Source of the DNA: Ardenticatenales bacterium
GTDB lineage: Bacteria; Chloroflexota; Anaerolineae; Promineifilales; Promineifilaceae
Length of the DNA stretch: 64,000 nucleotides
Assembly (NCBI GenBank): GCA_020634575.1
Contig: JACKBM010000037.1
Coordinates: 6,033-70,032, forward strand
Direction: 5' to 3'
A model generated the notes under the pieces. That model did not search any database. It was not told where the DNA came from and worked only from the letters and a program-made list of their open reading frames with translations. The translations under genes were made by a program, and so were the position numbers. Shown piece by piece: positions 16,864 to 25,541 of the stretch. Numbering within the stretch: position 1 is the stretch's first letter; each line of letters begins with the position of its first letter.

Positions 16864-18215
16864 TGTCTCTTATGCAGCCGCAAGCCAAAACGCAAATAAT
16901 CTATCGCCCCATTCTCCGTCCGGATGATATGCCCACGGGTTCCCTTAAATGGGCCGTCAGGCACCCAGAGGTCGCCATCCTGCAAGGCCACCAGTTGGAA
17001 CGGCGGCGAGGGCGGCTGCACCGGTGAATTCCGGCTGGGGAAACCCCGCTTGGCGGTGACGATACCCGTCAATTCGCCGTCAGCGTAGCTGAGATCGATG
17101 TCGATCATCGGCCGGCTGTATTTGCCGGCATAGGGCGCCAGGTCGGCGGTGTCGTCTTGCTGTGGATCGGGCTCAGAGGCGTCGAAGTAGTTTGCCATGA
17201 TCCACTTGGAAGCGGCGCTGTTAAGCTGGCGACCGCTGTCGGCGTTGGTGAAGATGGCGTAGGCGGCTTGTTGTTCTGGCAGAATGACAAATTCTGAGAT
17301 CTGGCCAACGGTAGCGCCGCCGTGGCGATGGGTGCGCACACCAGCGATGTCGCGGCGGAACCAGCTCACGCCCATCCGGCCGGCGCCCGGGTCGATCTCT
17401 ACACCATCGGACCAGAGCTGGGCGATCGACTCGGCCGTGAGCAGCTGCTCGCCGTTCGCGCTCTTGCCGCCAGCCAGGTAGAACTGGGCGTAGCGCAGCA
17501 GGTCGGCGACCGTACAGGTGATCGCCCCGACTGAATAGGCGTAGCGAGGCAGCGGCCAGGGGAAGCCGACTTCCGGGCCAGCCTCACCCTTGCGATGGCC
17601 GACGGCGAAGCGGTGGATCATCACATCGCCGGGATCGAAGTAGCTATGTGTCATGCCCAGCGGGTCGAAAATACGTTCCTGGATGACCTGCTCGTACAGC
17701 TTGCCGGTCACTTTCTCAATGATCCGGCCGGCGACGCCAAAGGCAGCGTTGTTGTAGGAGAAATGGTGGCCGAACGGGGCCAATTGCTCCAGATCCGCCA
17801 TCAGGGCGACGTAGCGCGCTTTGGCGTCGTCACCCATGCCGGTGTCTTCAAACAGGTCGCCGACCCAGCCGGCAGTGTGGTTAAGCAGGTGGCGCACGGT
17901 GGCGCCCCTGGTGGCCGCTTCGTCCTGGACGCGGAATTCGGGCAGGTAATGGGAGACCGGCCGGTCCAACTCCACCAACCCATCCTGGGCCAGCATCATG
18001 ATCAATGTGCCCGTAAACGTCTTGGTATTAGAGCCAATCTGGAACAGCGTCTCCGCCGTCACCGGCAGCGGGTGATTCACATTTGTCACCCCCAACCCCC
18101 GGATCTGCGTCTCACCATTTTGCAGAATCCCGAACGCTACCCCCGGGACCCCCAGCACCAGCATCTGCTCTTCAAGGAAGCTGGTTAACTCGTTGAATTT
18201 CTGGTTGGTTGTCAT
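16860..18215 (-). CDS. Serine hydrolase of the beta-lactamase / penicillin-binding-protein fold
   Basis: A 451-residue class-C beta-lactamase-like protein. The catalytic tetrad Ser-x-x-Lys is SNTK at residues 57-60 (LFQIGSNTKTFTGTL), the Tyr-x-Asn motif is YNN in FSYNNAAFG, and HRHGGATVG stands where KTG is found in classical enzymes. No signal peptide is seen, so it is probably cytoplasmic. The C-terminal 100 residues form the lipocalin-like extra domain common in this family. Plausible activities are D-aminopeptidase or peptide esterase; true beta-lactamase activity is unlikely without export. It lies between the M19 dipeptidase and GNAT genes in the same operon. Confidence 0.87.
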   Translation of the reverse strand: MTTNQKFNELTSFLEEQMLVLGVPGVAFGILQNGETQIRGLGVTNVNHPLPVTAETLFQIGSNTKTFTGTLIMMLAQDGLVELDRPVSHYLPEFRVQDEAATRGATVRHLLNHTAGWVGDLFEDTGMGDDAKARYVALMADLEQLAPFGHHFSYNNAAFGVAGRIIEKVTGKLYEQVIQERIFDPLGMTHSYFDPGDVMIHRFAVGHRKGEAGPEVGFPWPLPRYAYSVGAITCTVADLLRYAQFYLAGGKSANGEQLLTAESIAQLWSDGVEIDPGAGRMGVSWFRRDIAGVRTHRHGGATVGQISEFVILPEQQAAYAIFTNADSGRQLNSAASKWIMANYFDASEPDPQQDDTADLAPYAGKYSRPMIDIDLSYADGELTGIVTAKRGFPSRNSPVQPPSPPFQLVALQDGDLWVPDGPFKGTRGHIIRTENGAIDYLRFGLRLHKRQ

Positions 18216-18221
18216 AGTTTA

Positions 18222-18349
18222 ATAGTACGGGCCTTTGGCCCTTTCGGTAATCAGTACGGGCTTGCAGCCCTTTCAGCCGTCAGTGAAGAATCACTGAAAG
18301 GGCCGCAGGCCCATACTGACAGCTGAAAGGGCCAAAGGCCCGTGCTGAC
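18222..18349. repeat. Four-unit nested palindrome between operon genes
   Basis: Four copies of a unit close to GTACGGGCcttnnGCCCTTTC stand as two direct and two inverted. Outer arms are at 18224-18245 and about 18322-18345; inner arms are at about 18252-18286 and 18291-18319. A large cruciform or nested RNA hairpin would form between the serine hydrolase start and the M19 stop. It resembles REP/BIME clusters. Confidence 0.8.
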
Positions 18350-18358
18350 AGCTAAACG

Positions 18359-19456
18359 CTACTCCCCCCACGTCTCCCTTAGCACCCGCACCCAGTTCCC
18401 GTGATTGATCTTCAGGATCTCGTCTTCGCTGAAGCCGTGGGCGCGCATGGCGGCGACGAGGTTGGGCAGGGCGGCGGCGTCCGGCAGGTCGCCGGGCATG
18501 GTGGCGCCGTCGAAGTCGGAGCCGAGGGCGACATGGTCGACGCCGACCCGGTCAGCAACGTAGGCCATGTGGCGCACGATCTCGGTGACAGAGGTGGGCT
18601 TGTTGGAACGGCCATCAGCCCGCAGGAAACCGGTGTGGTAATTGATACCGGTCAGCCCATTGGTCTGGGCGATGGCGTCGAGCTGGCTGTCCAGCAGGTT
18701 GCGTGGCGAATGGGCCATCGCATGGGCGCCGGAATGGGTGCAGATCAACGGCGCATTGGAAATCTCGGCCACGTCCCAGAACCCTTTTTCGTTCAGATGG
18801 GACATATCAATCATGATGCCCAGCTCATTGCACTTGCGCACGAGCGCTTTACCCGCATCCGTCAGCCCGGGGCCGATGTCCGGCGTGGCCGGGAAGTTGA
18901 AGGGGACGCCGTGAGAGAACGCGTTCGGCCGGCTCCAGCAAAGCCCCAGCGAACGCAGCCCGGCCCGGTAAAACACATGCAGTGCATCCAGGTTCGTGTC
19001 CAGGCAATCCGCCCCTTCAAAATGGAGGATCATGGCGAAGGTGCCGTTGGCCAGACAGTTCGATAGCTCCGCAGCCGTGGTGACGATCTTCACCTGGCCG
19101 TCAGACGCCGCCTCCCACTGGCCCAATCGCGCCGCCATGGCCATGGTGTGGCGCAGGGCGTAGCTCTCGTCCAGGGGCGCCGGCAGGGGGTGCTGGTAGT
19201 TGGCCGGCCCTTCGTCTTCGTCCTGTTTTTCGCCGGGAAAGGCATCCCGTTTCTGCGGCGGTTTGACCTCGTTGGGGATGAAAATGGCGAAGAAGCCGCC
19301 GCCCAGCCCACCTTTACGGGCGCGGGGCAGATCGATGTGGCCACCCTCGTTTTCGGCAAAGAAATCATCGGCTTCACCGAAAGTGGCGGCCACATGGTGG
19401 CGCAAAACTGTGTCATTGTGACCGTCAAAAATCAGCGGGAAATCTACAGCAGACAT
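18359..19456 (-). CDS. Membrane dipeptidase (peptidase M19, renal-dipeptidase family)
   Basis: A 365-residue zinc peptidase of the amidohydrolase fold. Metal-binding residues are visible: DGHNDT at residues 11-16, MIDMSHLNEKG, THSGAHAM and LGSDFDG. The family cleaves dipeptides, many with a C-terminal D-residue, and is often found with cell-wall peptide salvage genes. No signal peptide is seen. AGAGGT precedes the ATG; it starts nine bases after the racemase-like gene and belongs with it in an operon. Substrate range is not deducible from sequence. Confidence 0.92.
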   Translation of the reverse strand: MSAVDFPLIFDGHNDTVLRHHVAATFGEADDFFAENEGGHIDLPRARKGGLGGGFFAIFIPNEVKPPQKRDAFPGEKQDEDEGPANYQHPLPAPLDESYALRHTMAMAARLGQWEAASDGQVKIVTTAAELSNCLANGTFAMILHFEGADCLDTNLDALHVFYRAGLRSLGLCWSRPNAFSHGVPFNFPATPDIGPGLTDAGKALVRKCNELGIMIDMSHLNEKGFWDVAEISNAPLICTHSGAHAMAHSPRNLLDSQLDAIAQTNGLTGINYHTGFLRADGRSNKPTSVTEIVRHMAYVADRVGVDHVALGSDFDGATMPGDLPDAAALPNLVAAMRAHGFSEDEILKINHGNWVRVLRETWGE

Positions 19457-19465
19457 GATGTACCT

Positions 19466-20581
19466 CTAGCCAGCGTGATGAACCTGGTGGGCAGAACGGA
19501 TCGATTCGACAAAGTCCAGGTCAACCTCAACACCGGTGCCCAACCCGGTCGGTACGGTGAGGGTGGAGTTGTCGTTCAGGACGAAGTTGGGCGTGGCCAC
19601 ATCGCGGTGGAAGTAGCGGGCCGAGGCGGAGACGTCACCGGGCAGGGTGAAGTTTGGCAGCGAGGAGAGGGCGACGTTGCCGGCCCGGCCAATATTTGTC
19701 TCCAACATGCCGCCGCACCAGACCGGGATGCCGTTGGCCTGGCAGAGATCATGAATCGCCTTGGCCGCCGTAAAGCCGCCGACCCGGCCGACCTTGATGT
19801 TGATGATCTTGCAGGCATTAATGTCCAGCGCCCAGCGGGCATGGTTAAAGGAGTGGATGGTCTCATCCAGGCAGACCGGGGTCTCAATCTGGGCCTGCAA
19901 GCGGGCATGATCCACCATGTCTTCGTAATGGAACGGCTGCTCGATGAGGAGCAGGTTGTATTTGTCCAGTTCCTTGAAAATGGCAACATCGTCCAGGGTG
20001 AAGGCTGAGTTGGCGTCGACCTGGAGCAGGATATCGGGCCAGCGCTCGCGGATGGCGCGGACCGGCTCGACGTTCCAGCCCGGTTTGATCTTGAGTTTGA
20101 CCCGGCCGTAGCCATCAGCCAGGTAGCTCTCGACCATGGCCAGCTGCTTTTCCATCGTCGGCTCAATGCCGACGCTGACGCCGACGGCGATCTCTTTCAT
20201 CTCACCGCCCAGCATCTCCTGCAGGCTGATGCCTTTGACGCGGGCCATCAGATCCCAGACGGCGTTTTCGACGGTGGCCTTGGCCATGGTGTTGCCGCGG
20301 ATCATCTTGAACCGTTCCGGGATTTCGTCGGTACTGCTGATCGGCTTGCCCAGGATCTGCGGCAGCAAATATTCCTCGACGATGTACTGGCAAGACGTCA
20401 GCGTCTCCGCCGAGTAGCCTGGCGCGGGCGACGCGACGCACTCCGCCCAGCCGGTATGGCCGTTGCCATGCAGGGCCAGCAGGAAGGTGCTGCGCCCGTA
20501 CTCCCGGGCGAAACTGGTCTCAAATGGATTGACGTAATCCAGGTGAATATGGTGAAGTTCTGCTCTCTCAACGGTAATCAT
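19466..20581 (-). CDS. Enolase-superfamily N-acylamino acid racemase / o-succinylbenzoate synthase-like enzyme
   Basis: A 371-residue muconate-lactonizing-enzyme-type protein. Catalytic K-x-K is VKLKIKP around residue 165; metal ligands follow in LQVDANSAF, LIEQPFHYEDM and CLDETIHS; the opposite catalytic Lys is in INIKVGRVGG. This is the NSAR/OSBS subgroup. No other menaquinone gene is near, and M19 dipeptidase and GNAT genes are, so an N-succinylamino acid or dipeptide racemase is favoured over MenC. I choose ATG 20581, with GGAG six bases upstream; a longer frame to 20704 has no such site. Confidence 0.87.
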   Translation of the reverse strand: MITVERAELHHIHLDYVNPFETSFAREYGRSTFLLALHGNGHTGWAECVASPAPGYSAETLTSCQYIVEEYLLPQILGKPISSTDEIPERFKMIRGNTMAKATVENAVWDLMARVKGISLQEMLGGEMKEIAVGVSVGIEPTMEKQLAMVESYLADGYGRVKLKIKPGWNVEPVRAIRERWPDILLQVDANSAFTLDDVAIFKELDKYNLLLIEQPFHYEDMVDHARLQAQIETPVCLDETIHSFNHARWALDINACKIINIKVGRVGGFTAAKAIHDLCQANGIPVWCGGMLETNIGRAGNVALSSLPNFTLPGDVSASARYFHRDVATPNFVLNDNSTLTVPTGLGTGVEVDLDFVESIRSAHQVHHAG

Positions 20582-20689
20582 GGGACACTCCATTCTCATG
20601 TTTCGGCCGGGCCGCCCTGCGACGGACTGTGGCGATGTTGAACAATTCTGCTGACAAGCCAATGCCGCACAAGGCTTGCCTGGATATTG

Positions 20690-20766
20690 GCCACGGATTG
20701 ACACGGATTTTGCACGGATTCTAGAAAAAGAAAAAAATCCGTGGCCAATCCGTGTTAATCCGTGGC
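20690..20766. repeat. Dispersed palindrome family B, copy 1
   Basis: GCCACGGATTGACACGGATT (20690-20709) and AATCCGTGTTAATCCGTGGC (20747-20766) are inverted with one mismatch, with further CACGGATT units in between and an A-rich centre. A second copy is at 37192-37280. It sits between the S9 peptidase and racemase-like genes. Confidence 0.8.
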
Positions 20767-20805
20767 AAAAATGTTCCTAAATCTGCGCCATCTGCGGCTG
20801 TTCTC

Positions 20806-22809
20806 TTATATTATCTTGTCGTCGGCGGGCAGGCCGAGGACGTAGCGGTTCATCCAGTCCAGCAAGGCGTCGTTTTGGGCGCGGCGCAGCCGGGGGGCGC
20901 CGACGATGGAGTCGGCGTGGAAGCTGCCGGGCAGGCGAACCATCTCCACCGGGCAATCATTATCCTTCAGGACCGCGTAAAACTGTTCCGACTGCTCGGC
21001 CGGACAACGGTAATCGCTTTCGCCCTGGATCAGCAGCGTTGGCGTCTGGCAGCGGTGGGCATAGGTGATGGGCGAGCAGCGCCGGTAAATGTCCGGGATC
21101 TCGTGCGGCCGGCCGCCAAGCTGTTCGACGGCAAACCAGGGGCCAATATCGCTGACGCCATAAAAGCTGACCCAGTTGGTGACCGGGTTCTCCGGCACAG
21201 CCGCCTTGAAGCGATTGGTCTGGCCCACCGTCCAGGTACTGAGATTGCCGCCACCGGAGAGGCCACAAATGCCGATTCGGTCAGCATCAACCCAACCTTG
21301 CCGGATGGCTTCGTCGACGCCGGACATCAGGTCCTGGTAATCGAGGTTGCCCCAGTCACCCTTGATGGCGGTGCTGAAGCCGTTGCCATAGCCGGTCGAG
21401 GCGCGATGGTTGACCATGATGACGGCGTAGCCGGCGCCCACCAGCATCTGCGTATCAAAATGGTAGACATGGCCGAAGGCGCCATGCGGGCCACCGTGGA
21501 TGTAGAGCACAGCGGGGAAGGGGCCAGCGCCGGTGTCCGGCATGATCGTCCAGCCCTCAACACCGACGCCATCTACGCCGGGGAACAACATCTGCTCGAC
21601 GCGCGCCTGGGCCAAACCGGCCAGGAAATCGTCATTCAGGGCCGTCAGTTGCTGCTCATTGCCGCCTTCGCTATCGGCCAGGTACAGGTCGGTTGGTTGG
21701 TTGAAACTGGAGGAGACGAAGAGCAGGGAGCGATTGTCCCCAGAGAGACCCAGCAGGTAGTTGCAGCGTTCGCCGCTAATGACCGGGGCCCACTCTTCCG
21801 GCCCGCTCAATTCGACGCGGTAAATCTGGACCTCGCCGCCTTGCTGAACGCGCACAAAGGCGGCCGAACCATCGCTGAGCGGGCTGATGACAGGCAGGAG
21901 GCGGGTGATACCGGCCGGTTGATCTCCCTGCAGCCCACCGCCAATGCCATAAGGCAGCGTTGCCGTCCGGTTCTGCGGCTTGCCCTTGCCGTCAGCGGAA
22001 ATCAGGTAAAGATCCGCCTTGGTGCCGATGGGCGAGCCCTGCGGCGTACCGGCAAACAACACCTGCTGCCCATCCGGATGCCAGGCCGCCGACCCCTGCG
22101 TATAGCCCCAGGCTTTCGTGAACACGGCCCGGCTGTTGCCGTCCAGGTCCATAATCCGGACCTGCGGGTAATGGCCGCGGTGATTATCGGGCTGCATCGA
22201 GGCGTTGTAGAGGATTTCGCGCCCATCCGGCGACCATTGTGGGTTTACATTCATCGTCGCGTCTGCTGTTAGCTGGCGGACGGCGCCATCAGTCAGGTTG
22301 AGGATGAACAGATCCTGGATGAGGGGGTCGAGGTAACCAATAGCGTCAAAGCGATAGACATGGCGAGTGACCCGGTAGGGTGTTTCCGGTTTGCGTTCTG
22401 CTCGCTCTGGAATCGTGCTGAAGGCGATCTGGCCCCCATCCGCTGACCAGACCGGTGCGCCCATGACGCCCTGGGGCAGATCGGTTAAGGCTTCGGCGTC
22501 GCCGCCGGCCAAATCCAGGCGATAAATCTGGGTTCTCTCACCGCGCTGGGAAAGGAAGGCGATTTGCCGGCTATCCGGGGCAAAGGCGGGACTATGGCTG
22601 CTGTCTGGCCCGTGGGTTAATGGCCGGCTGGCGCCACTGGCCATGTCGCGCAGCCAGAGCTGCGTCCGGTCCTTGTCGTCCGCCTCGTCATACCGGCTGA
22701 CGGCGTAGACAAGGAAATTGCCGTCCGGCGACAGGGAAGCTCCCTGCAGAAAACCCATCTGAAACAGATCCTGCTTCTGAACTGGCCGCTGATCACCCGT
22801 TTGACTCAT
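20806..22809 (-). CDS. S9-family prolyl oligopeptidase / acylaminoacyl-peptidase
   Basis: A 667-residue protein with an N-terminal seven-bladed propeller (repeated SPDG and WSPDG motifs, for example at the LSPDGNFLVYAVSRYDE start) and a C-terminal alpha/beta-hydrolase. The catalytic Ser is in GLSGGGNLS; Asp is in GESDYRCP and His in PGSFHAD. Such enzymes trim short peptides in the cytoplasm. I choose ATG 22809, which has AGGAGG four bases upstream. It is the first gene of the minus-strand peptide cluster, though a palindrome separates it from the next gene. Exact specificity is unknown. Confidence 0.92.
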   Translation of the reverse strand: MSQTGDQRPVQKQDLFQMGFLQGASLSPDGNFLVYAVSRYDEADDKDRTQLWLRDMASGASRPLTHGPDSSHSPAFAPDSRQIAFLSQRGERTQIYRLDLAGGDAEALTDLPQGVMGAPVWSADGGQIAFSTIPERAERKPETPYRVTRHVYRFDAIGYLDPLIQDLFILNLTDGAVRQLTADATMNVNPQWSPDGREILYNASMQPDNHRGHYPQVRIMDLDGNSRAVFTKAWGYTQGSAAWHPDGQQVLFAGTPQGSPIGTKADLYLISADGKGKPQNRTATLPYGIGGGLQGDQPAGITRLLPVISPLSDGSAAFVRVQQGGEVQIYRVELSGPEEWAPVISGERCNYLLGLSGDNRSLLFVSSSFNQPTDLYLADSEGGNEQQLTALNDDFLAGLAQARVEQMLFPGVDGVGVEGWTIMPDTGAGPFPAVLYIHGGPHGAFGHVYHFDTQMLVGAGYAVIMVNHRASTGYGNGFSTAIKGDWGNLDYQDLMSGVDEAIRQGWVDADRIGICGLSGGGNLSTWTVGQTNRFKAAVPENPVTNWVSFYGVSDIGPWFAVEQLGGRPHEIPDIYRRCSPITYAHRCQTPTLLIQGESDYRCPAEQSEQFYAVLKDNDCPVEMVRLPGSFHADSIVGAPRLRRAQNDALLDWMNRYVLGLPADDKII

Positions 22810-23205
22810 AACTCCTCCTGAGGCGGTAAGCCGTGACAAAGAACCGGATCAATTATAGCCAGCCTTGCCAAAGTTGGCTCACACTGATCCTATTGCTGAG
22901 AAAGGCGCTTTGTTAGGGTAGCGGGGCGGGCGCAACCTGTAGGGTGTCTCTCCCGACAGGTCGCCGCCCGCCCCGCTGGCGCGCTCTGCGCGCCCCCATC
23001 AGAATGGCCAACGGAATTTCTGGGTGGACATAGGGCGCCCTGCGGGCGCGACGCGGGGGCGGCAACCCAACAGGAGAATTCCTACCCCTCGGCGGCCTCG
23101 GGGCATGCCTGTCGGGTTGCGCCCGTTCCGCTTCGCCCGTTCCGCTCTCATTGAACATTGCTATACTCGCATGATGTTGAAAACTGTTTATCAGGCTGCC
23201 GAAGT
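22810..23205. other. G+C-rich intergenic region with inverted repeats
   Basis: About 395 bases between divergent genes. AGCGGGGCGGGCG at about 22919 pairs with CGCCCGCCCCGCT at about 22965. A second pair, GCAACCC near 23062 with GGGTTGC near 23114, follows. TATACT at 23162-23167 could be a -10 for the DUF429 gene but lacks a good -35. No coding potential is evident. Confidence 0.6.
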
Positions 23206-23865
23206 ATGAGTAATCCCTTTGTCTATTTAGGTGTTGATATTGCCGGCGCGGATAATACCTGGGTGGCGGGCCTGGCCCGGACGGACATGGGGCTGATGAT
23301 GGCCCTGCCGCCGGGGCAGATGACGCTGGAGGAGATCGTCGCTTTTTGCCAGCGGGAGCAGGTGCTGGCGGTTGGTATTGACGGGCAGCTGAGTATGGCA
23401 ACCAGCGACGAGCGGGGCTTCCGCGACCCTGATTTTGAGCTGCGGGCATTGCTGCCGGCGCCGAATCGGAACTGGGTGGCCTCGTTTAATTCGTTGATGG
23501 CGGTGCCGATGCGGAGTATGTTGCTGGCGGAGCGGCTGGCGCCGGATGTGGGGACGTTGCTGGAGGTGCACCCGCGAGCGTCGCTCTGGTTTGCGCTGGG
23601 GGCGGACCGGCCGGTTGCCGTCCGCCACTACAAAAAACATCCAGACGCCCCGGCCCACATCGCGACGCTGTGGGCCGGCTGGGCCGAACGCTTCGCTATT
23701 CAGGGCGCGGCGCCGACATCGGATGGCGGGCTGGATGCGCTGGTCTGCGCGACGCTGGCTTTTCTGTACCATCAGCAGCCGGAAAGCCTGCTCCACCTGC
23801 GCCACCCGGCTGCCCACAAGAGTGGTTTTGGCCCATTTTATGTGTTACGACCGGATTTGTTATGA
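23206..23865 (+). CDS. DUF429 family protein
   Basis: A 219-residue protein, starting at ATG 23206 (MSNPFVYLGVDIAGADNTWV). The opening GVDIAG and the middle VGIDGQLSM carry spaced aspartates as in DUF429, a family with a predicted RNase-H-like fold and suspected nuclease activity. The segment EVHPRASLW and the late DALVCATLAFLYH are also characteristic. Its stop shares bases with the ATG of the following methyltransferase, so they are translationally coupled. No experimental function is known to me for the family. Confidence 0.82.
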   Translation: MSNPFVYLGVDIAGADNTWVAGLARTDMGLMMALPPGQMTLEEIVAFCQREQVLAVGIDGQLSMATSDERGFRDPDFELRALLPAPNRNWVASFNSLMAVPMRSMLLAERLAPDVGTLLEVHPRASLWFALGADRPVAVRHYKKHPDAPAHIATLWAGWAERFAIQGAAPTSDGGLDALVCATLAFLYHQQPESLLHLRHPAAHKSGFGPFYVLRPDLL

Positions 23866-24446
23866 CTCATTACGACGAGCAATATGATCAGGAACCGGCT
23901 CTGTTCGGTGCCCCCTATCCCGAATTGCGTGCCTTTCTTGACGAGTTTGGCCCTACCGGCGGCACAGCGCTGGACCTGGGCTGCGGCCAGGGGCGGGATG
24001 CCCTGTTGCTGGCTGAATATGGCTATGACGTGATTGGCGTTGATGCTTCTCGTGTCGGGATTGCCCAGATGGAGGCGAGGGCCGCCGCCAGGGGGCTGGC
24101 GGTTACGGGCGTGGTCGCCGATATGCACGCCTATGACTTTCCTGGCGATTTTGACGCCATCGTCATGGATTCGATCCTTCATTTTGAAAAGCAGGATCAG
24201 GCACGTGAGCTGGCTCTGCTGGACCAGGCCAAGCGTCATCTCAAGCCGGGGGGCCTGCTCTTTCTCTTTGTCCACCGAACGAAGCGCCAGGAGGCGATTT
24301 TGCAGGGATGGCTGGCTGAACTTCCGGCGCCTTACCAGCTCATTGAGCAGCGGTATATTGACTATGTTTACGAGGAGCAAACGAGCGGCTTTCGTTCCCA
24401 GTTCCAATATTGTATGGCGGTGGTCCAACGCCTGGAGCGTGAATAA
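23862..24446 (+). CDS. Class I SAM-dependent methyltransferase
   Basis: A 194-residue Rossmann-fold methyltransferase. Motif I, LDLGCGQGRDALLLA, binds S-adenosylmethionine, followed by VIGVDAS and the late LKPGGLLFLF. I start it at ATG 23862 overlapping the DUF429 stop; the first residues MTHYDEQYDQE are typical of tellurite-resistance/UbiE-like small methyltransferases. The stop overlaps the VOC gene start. Substrate unknown; presence in a coupled string with VOC and HAD genes suggests small-molecule modification. Confidence 0.9.
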   Translation: MTHYDEQYDQEPALFGAPYPELRAFLDEFGPTGGTALDLGCGQGRDALLLAEYGYDVIGVDASRVGIAQMEARAAARGLAVTGVVADMHAYDFPGDFDAIVMDSILHFEKQDQARELALLDQAKRHLKPGGLLFLFVHRTKRQEAILQGWLAELPAPYQLIEQRYIDYVYEEQTSGFRSQFQYCMAVVQRLERE

Positions 24447-24808
24447 TGATCCAAAAGACGATGTATGTGATAGCTGTGCAAGATCTGGCCGCTTCGGCGG
24501 CCTGGTACCGGGATGTGCTGGGCTTTACCGTGCGTGAGATCGGCGACCCGGGTTGGCGGATTCTGGAGCGGGATAACTGCCGGATCATGGCCGGCCATTG
24601 CGCCGATGCGACACCGGCCGGTCAGCTCGGCGACCATGCCTATTTTGCCTACTTCACGGTTAGTGATGTTGATACCTATCATGCACAGGTCGCGGCGAAC
24701 GGCGGCCAGATTATCAAAGCGCCCCGGACCGAGCCCTGGGGCATGCGCGAGTGTGCCGTGCGGACTTTGGATGGCCACCGGATCATGATTGGCCAGGAGC
24801 TGAGTTGA
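24446..24808 (+). CDS. VOC-family (glyoxalase/bleomycin-resistance fold) protein
   Basis: A 120-residue single-domain protein with paired beta-alpha-beta-beta-beta modules: AVQDLAASAAWYRDVLGF opens the first and FTVSDVDTYHAQVAANGG the second; DGHRIMIGQ closes it. Members bind metals and include lyases, dioxygenases and antibiotic-binding proteins. The start overlaps the preceding methyltransferase stop and its own stop overlaps the HAD start. No specific ligand can be proposed. Confidence 0.88.
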   Translation: MIQKTMYVIAVQDLAASAAWYRDVLGFTVREIGDPGWRILERDNCRIMAGHCADATPAGQLGDHAYFAYFTVSDVDTYHAQVAANGGQIIKAPRTEPWGMRECAVRTLDGHRIMIGQELS

Positions 24809-25455
24809 TGCCGACACAGGCTGTGATTTTTGACATGGATGGGATTCTGATCGATTCCGAGCCCTGGTGGTTTCAGGCAGAGGTCGCCGTTTTCCGCGCT
24901 GTGGGCGTGCCGCTGACGGCCGAGATGTGTGCAGAAACGCTGGGTATGCGGCTGGACGCCTCAGTTGCCCATTGGTACGAGCGTTATCCCTGGGCCGCGC
25001 CCACCCCCGGTGTGGTCCAGGAGCAGTTGCTCGATAAGGCGTGCGAACTAATCGGCGCTCATGGCGAACCCATGGCGGGGGTCCTGACCACGCTGGATCT
25101 GCTGAAGGGCGCCGGGATGGCTTTGGGGTTGGCCTCATCGTCGCCCATGCGGTTGATTGAGATTGTCGTTGATAAGTTGGCGATCCGGGATTATTTCGAC
25201 GTCCTTTGTACTGCCTTTGACGAACGTCTTGGCAAGCCGGACCCGGCCGTTTACCTGACGGCGGCGCGGCAGTTGGGCGTGCCGCCGGCCAGCTGTCTGG
25301 CCATCGAGGATTCACCCCTGGGTGTGCAGGCGGCGGTGGCTGCCGGGATGCGGGTCATTGCGGTGCCGGAACCAGCGGGGTTTGACCGGCCGGAATTTGC
25401 CAGCGCCAACCTCAAACTACACTCCCTCAATGAATTTCGGCTGGAACATCTGTAA
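24808..25455 (+). CDS. HAD-superfamily sugar-phosphatase-like protein
   Basis: A 215-residue HAD-IA phosphatase. The nucleophile motif is FDMDGILIDSEPWW (residues 8-21), the threonine/serine motif lies in GLASSSPMRLIE, the lysine is in RLGKPDPAVYLTAA, and the acidic motif is CLAIEDSPLGVQAA. It resembles E. coli hexitol/2-deoxyglucose-6-phosphate phosphatases. The ATG at 24808 overlaps the VOC stop. About 80 bases separate it from the monooxygenase gene, which probably has its own promoter. Confidence 0.92.
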   Translation: MPTQAVIFDMDGILIDSEPWWFQAEVAVFRAVGVPLTAEMCAETLGMRLDASVAHWYERYPWAAPTPGVVQEQLLDKACELIGAHGEPMAGVLTTLDLLKGAGMALGLASSSPMRLIEIVVDKLAIRDYFDVLCTAFDERLGKPDPAVYLTAARQLGVPPASCLAIEDSPLGVQAAVAAGMRVIAVPEPAGFDRPEFASANLKLHSLNEFRLEHL

Positions 25456-25526
25456 ACCTGACAACTCCCGGCGTAACCAGCCCCTGAGGATGGGCCGGGA
25501 ACCTTCTGCGCTGCCGCCAACGCCGG

Positions 25527-25541
25527 TAGAATATACCCATG
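25527..25541 (+). promoter_or_regulatory. Candidate -10 element giving a leaderless monooxygenase message
   Basis: TAGAAT at 25527-25532 lies only six bases before the ATG at 25539, and no Shine-Dalgarno-like sequence precedes that ATG. If this -10 is used, transcription would start at or next to the start codon. The -35 region is weak, so confidence is limited. Confidence 0.4.

Noticed and set aside
16860..18215. Antibiotic-resistance beta-lactamase
   Set aside because: No signal peptide, HGG in place of KTG, and the peptide-metabolism setting point to a peptidase or esterase.
20752..22272. 506-residue open frame on the plus strand
   Set aside because: It is entirely antisense to the S9 peptidase, whose domains and catalytic triad are clear; such long shadow frames are common at this GC content.
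22913..23449. 178-residue minus-strand frame over the G+C-rich gap
   Set aside because: It is Pro/Arg/Ala-rich low-complexity sequence produced by the inverted repeats and runs into the antisense of the DUF429 gene.
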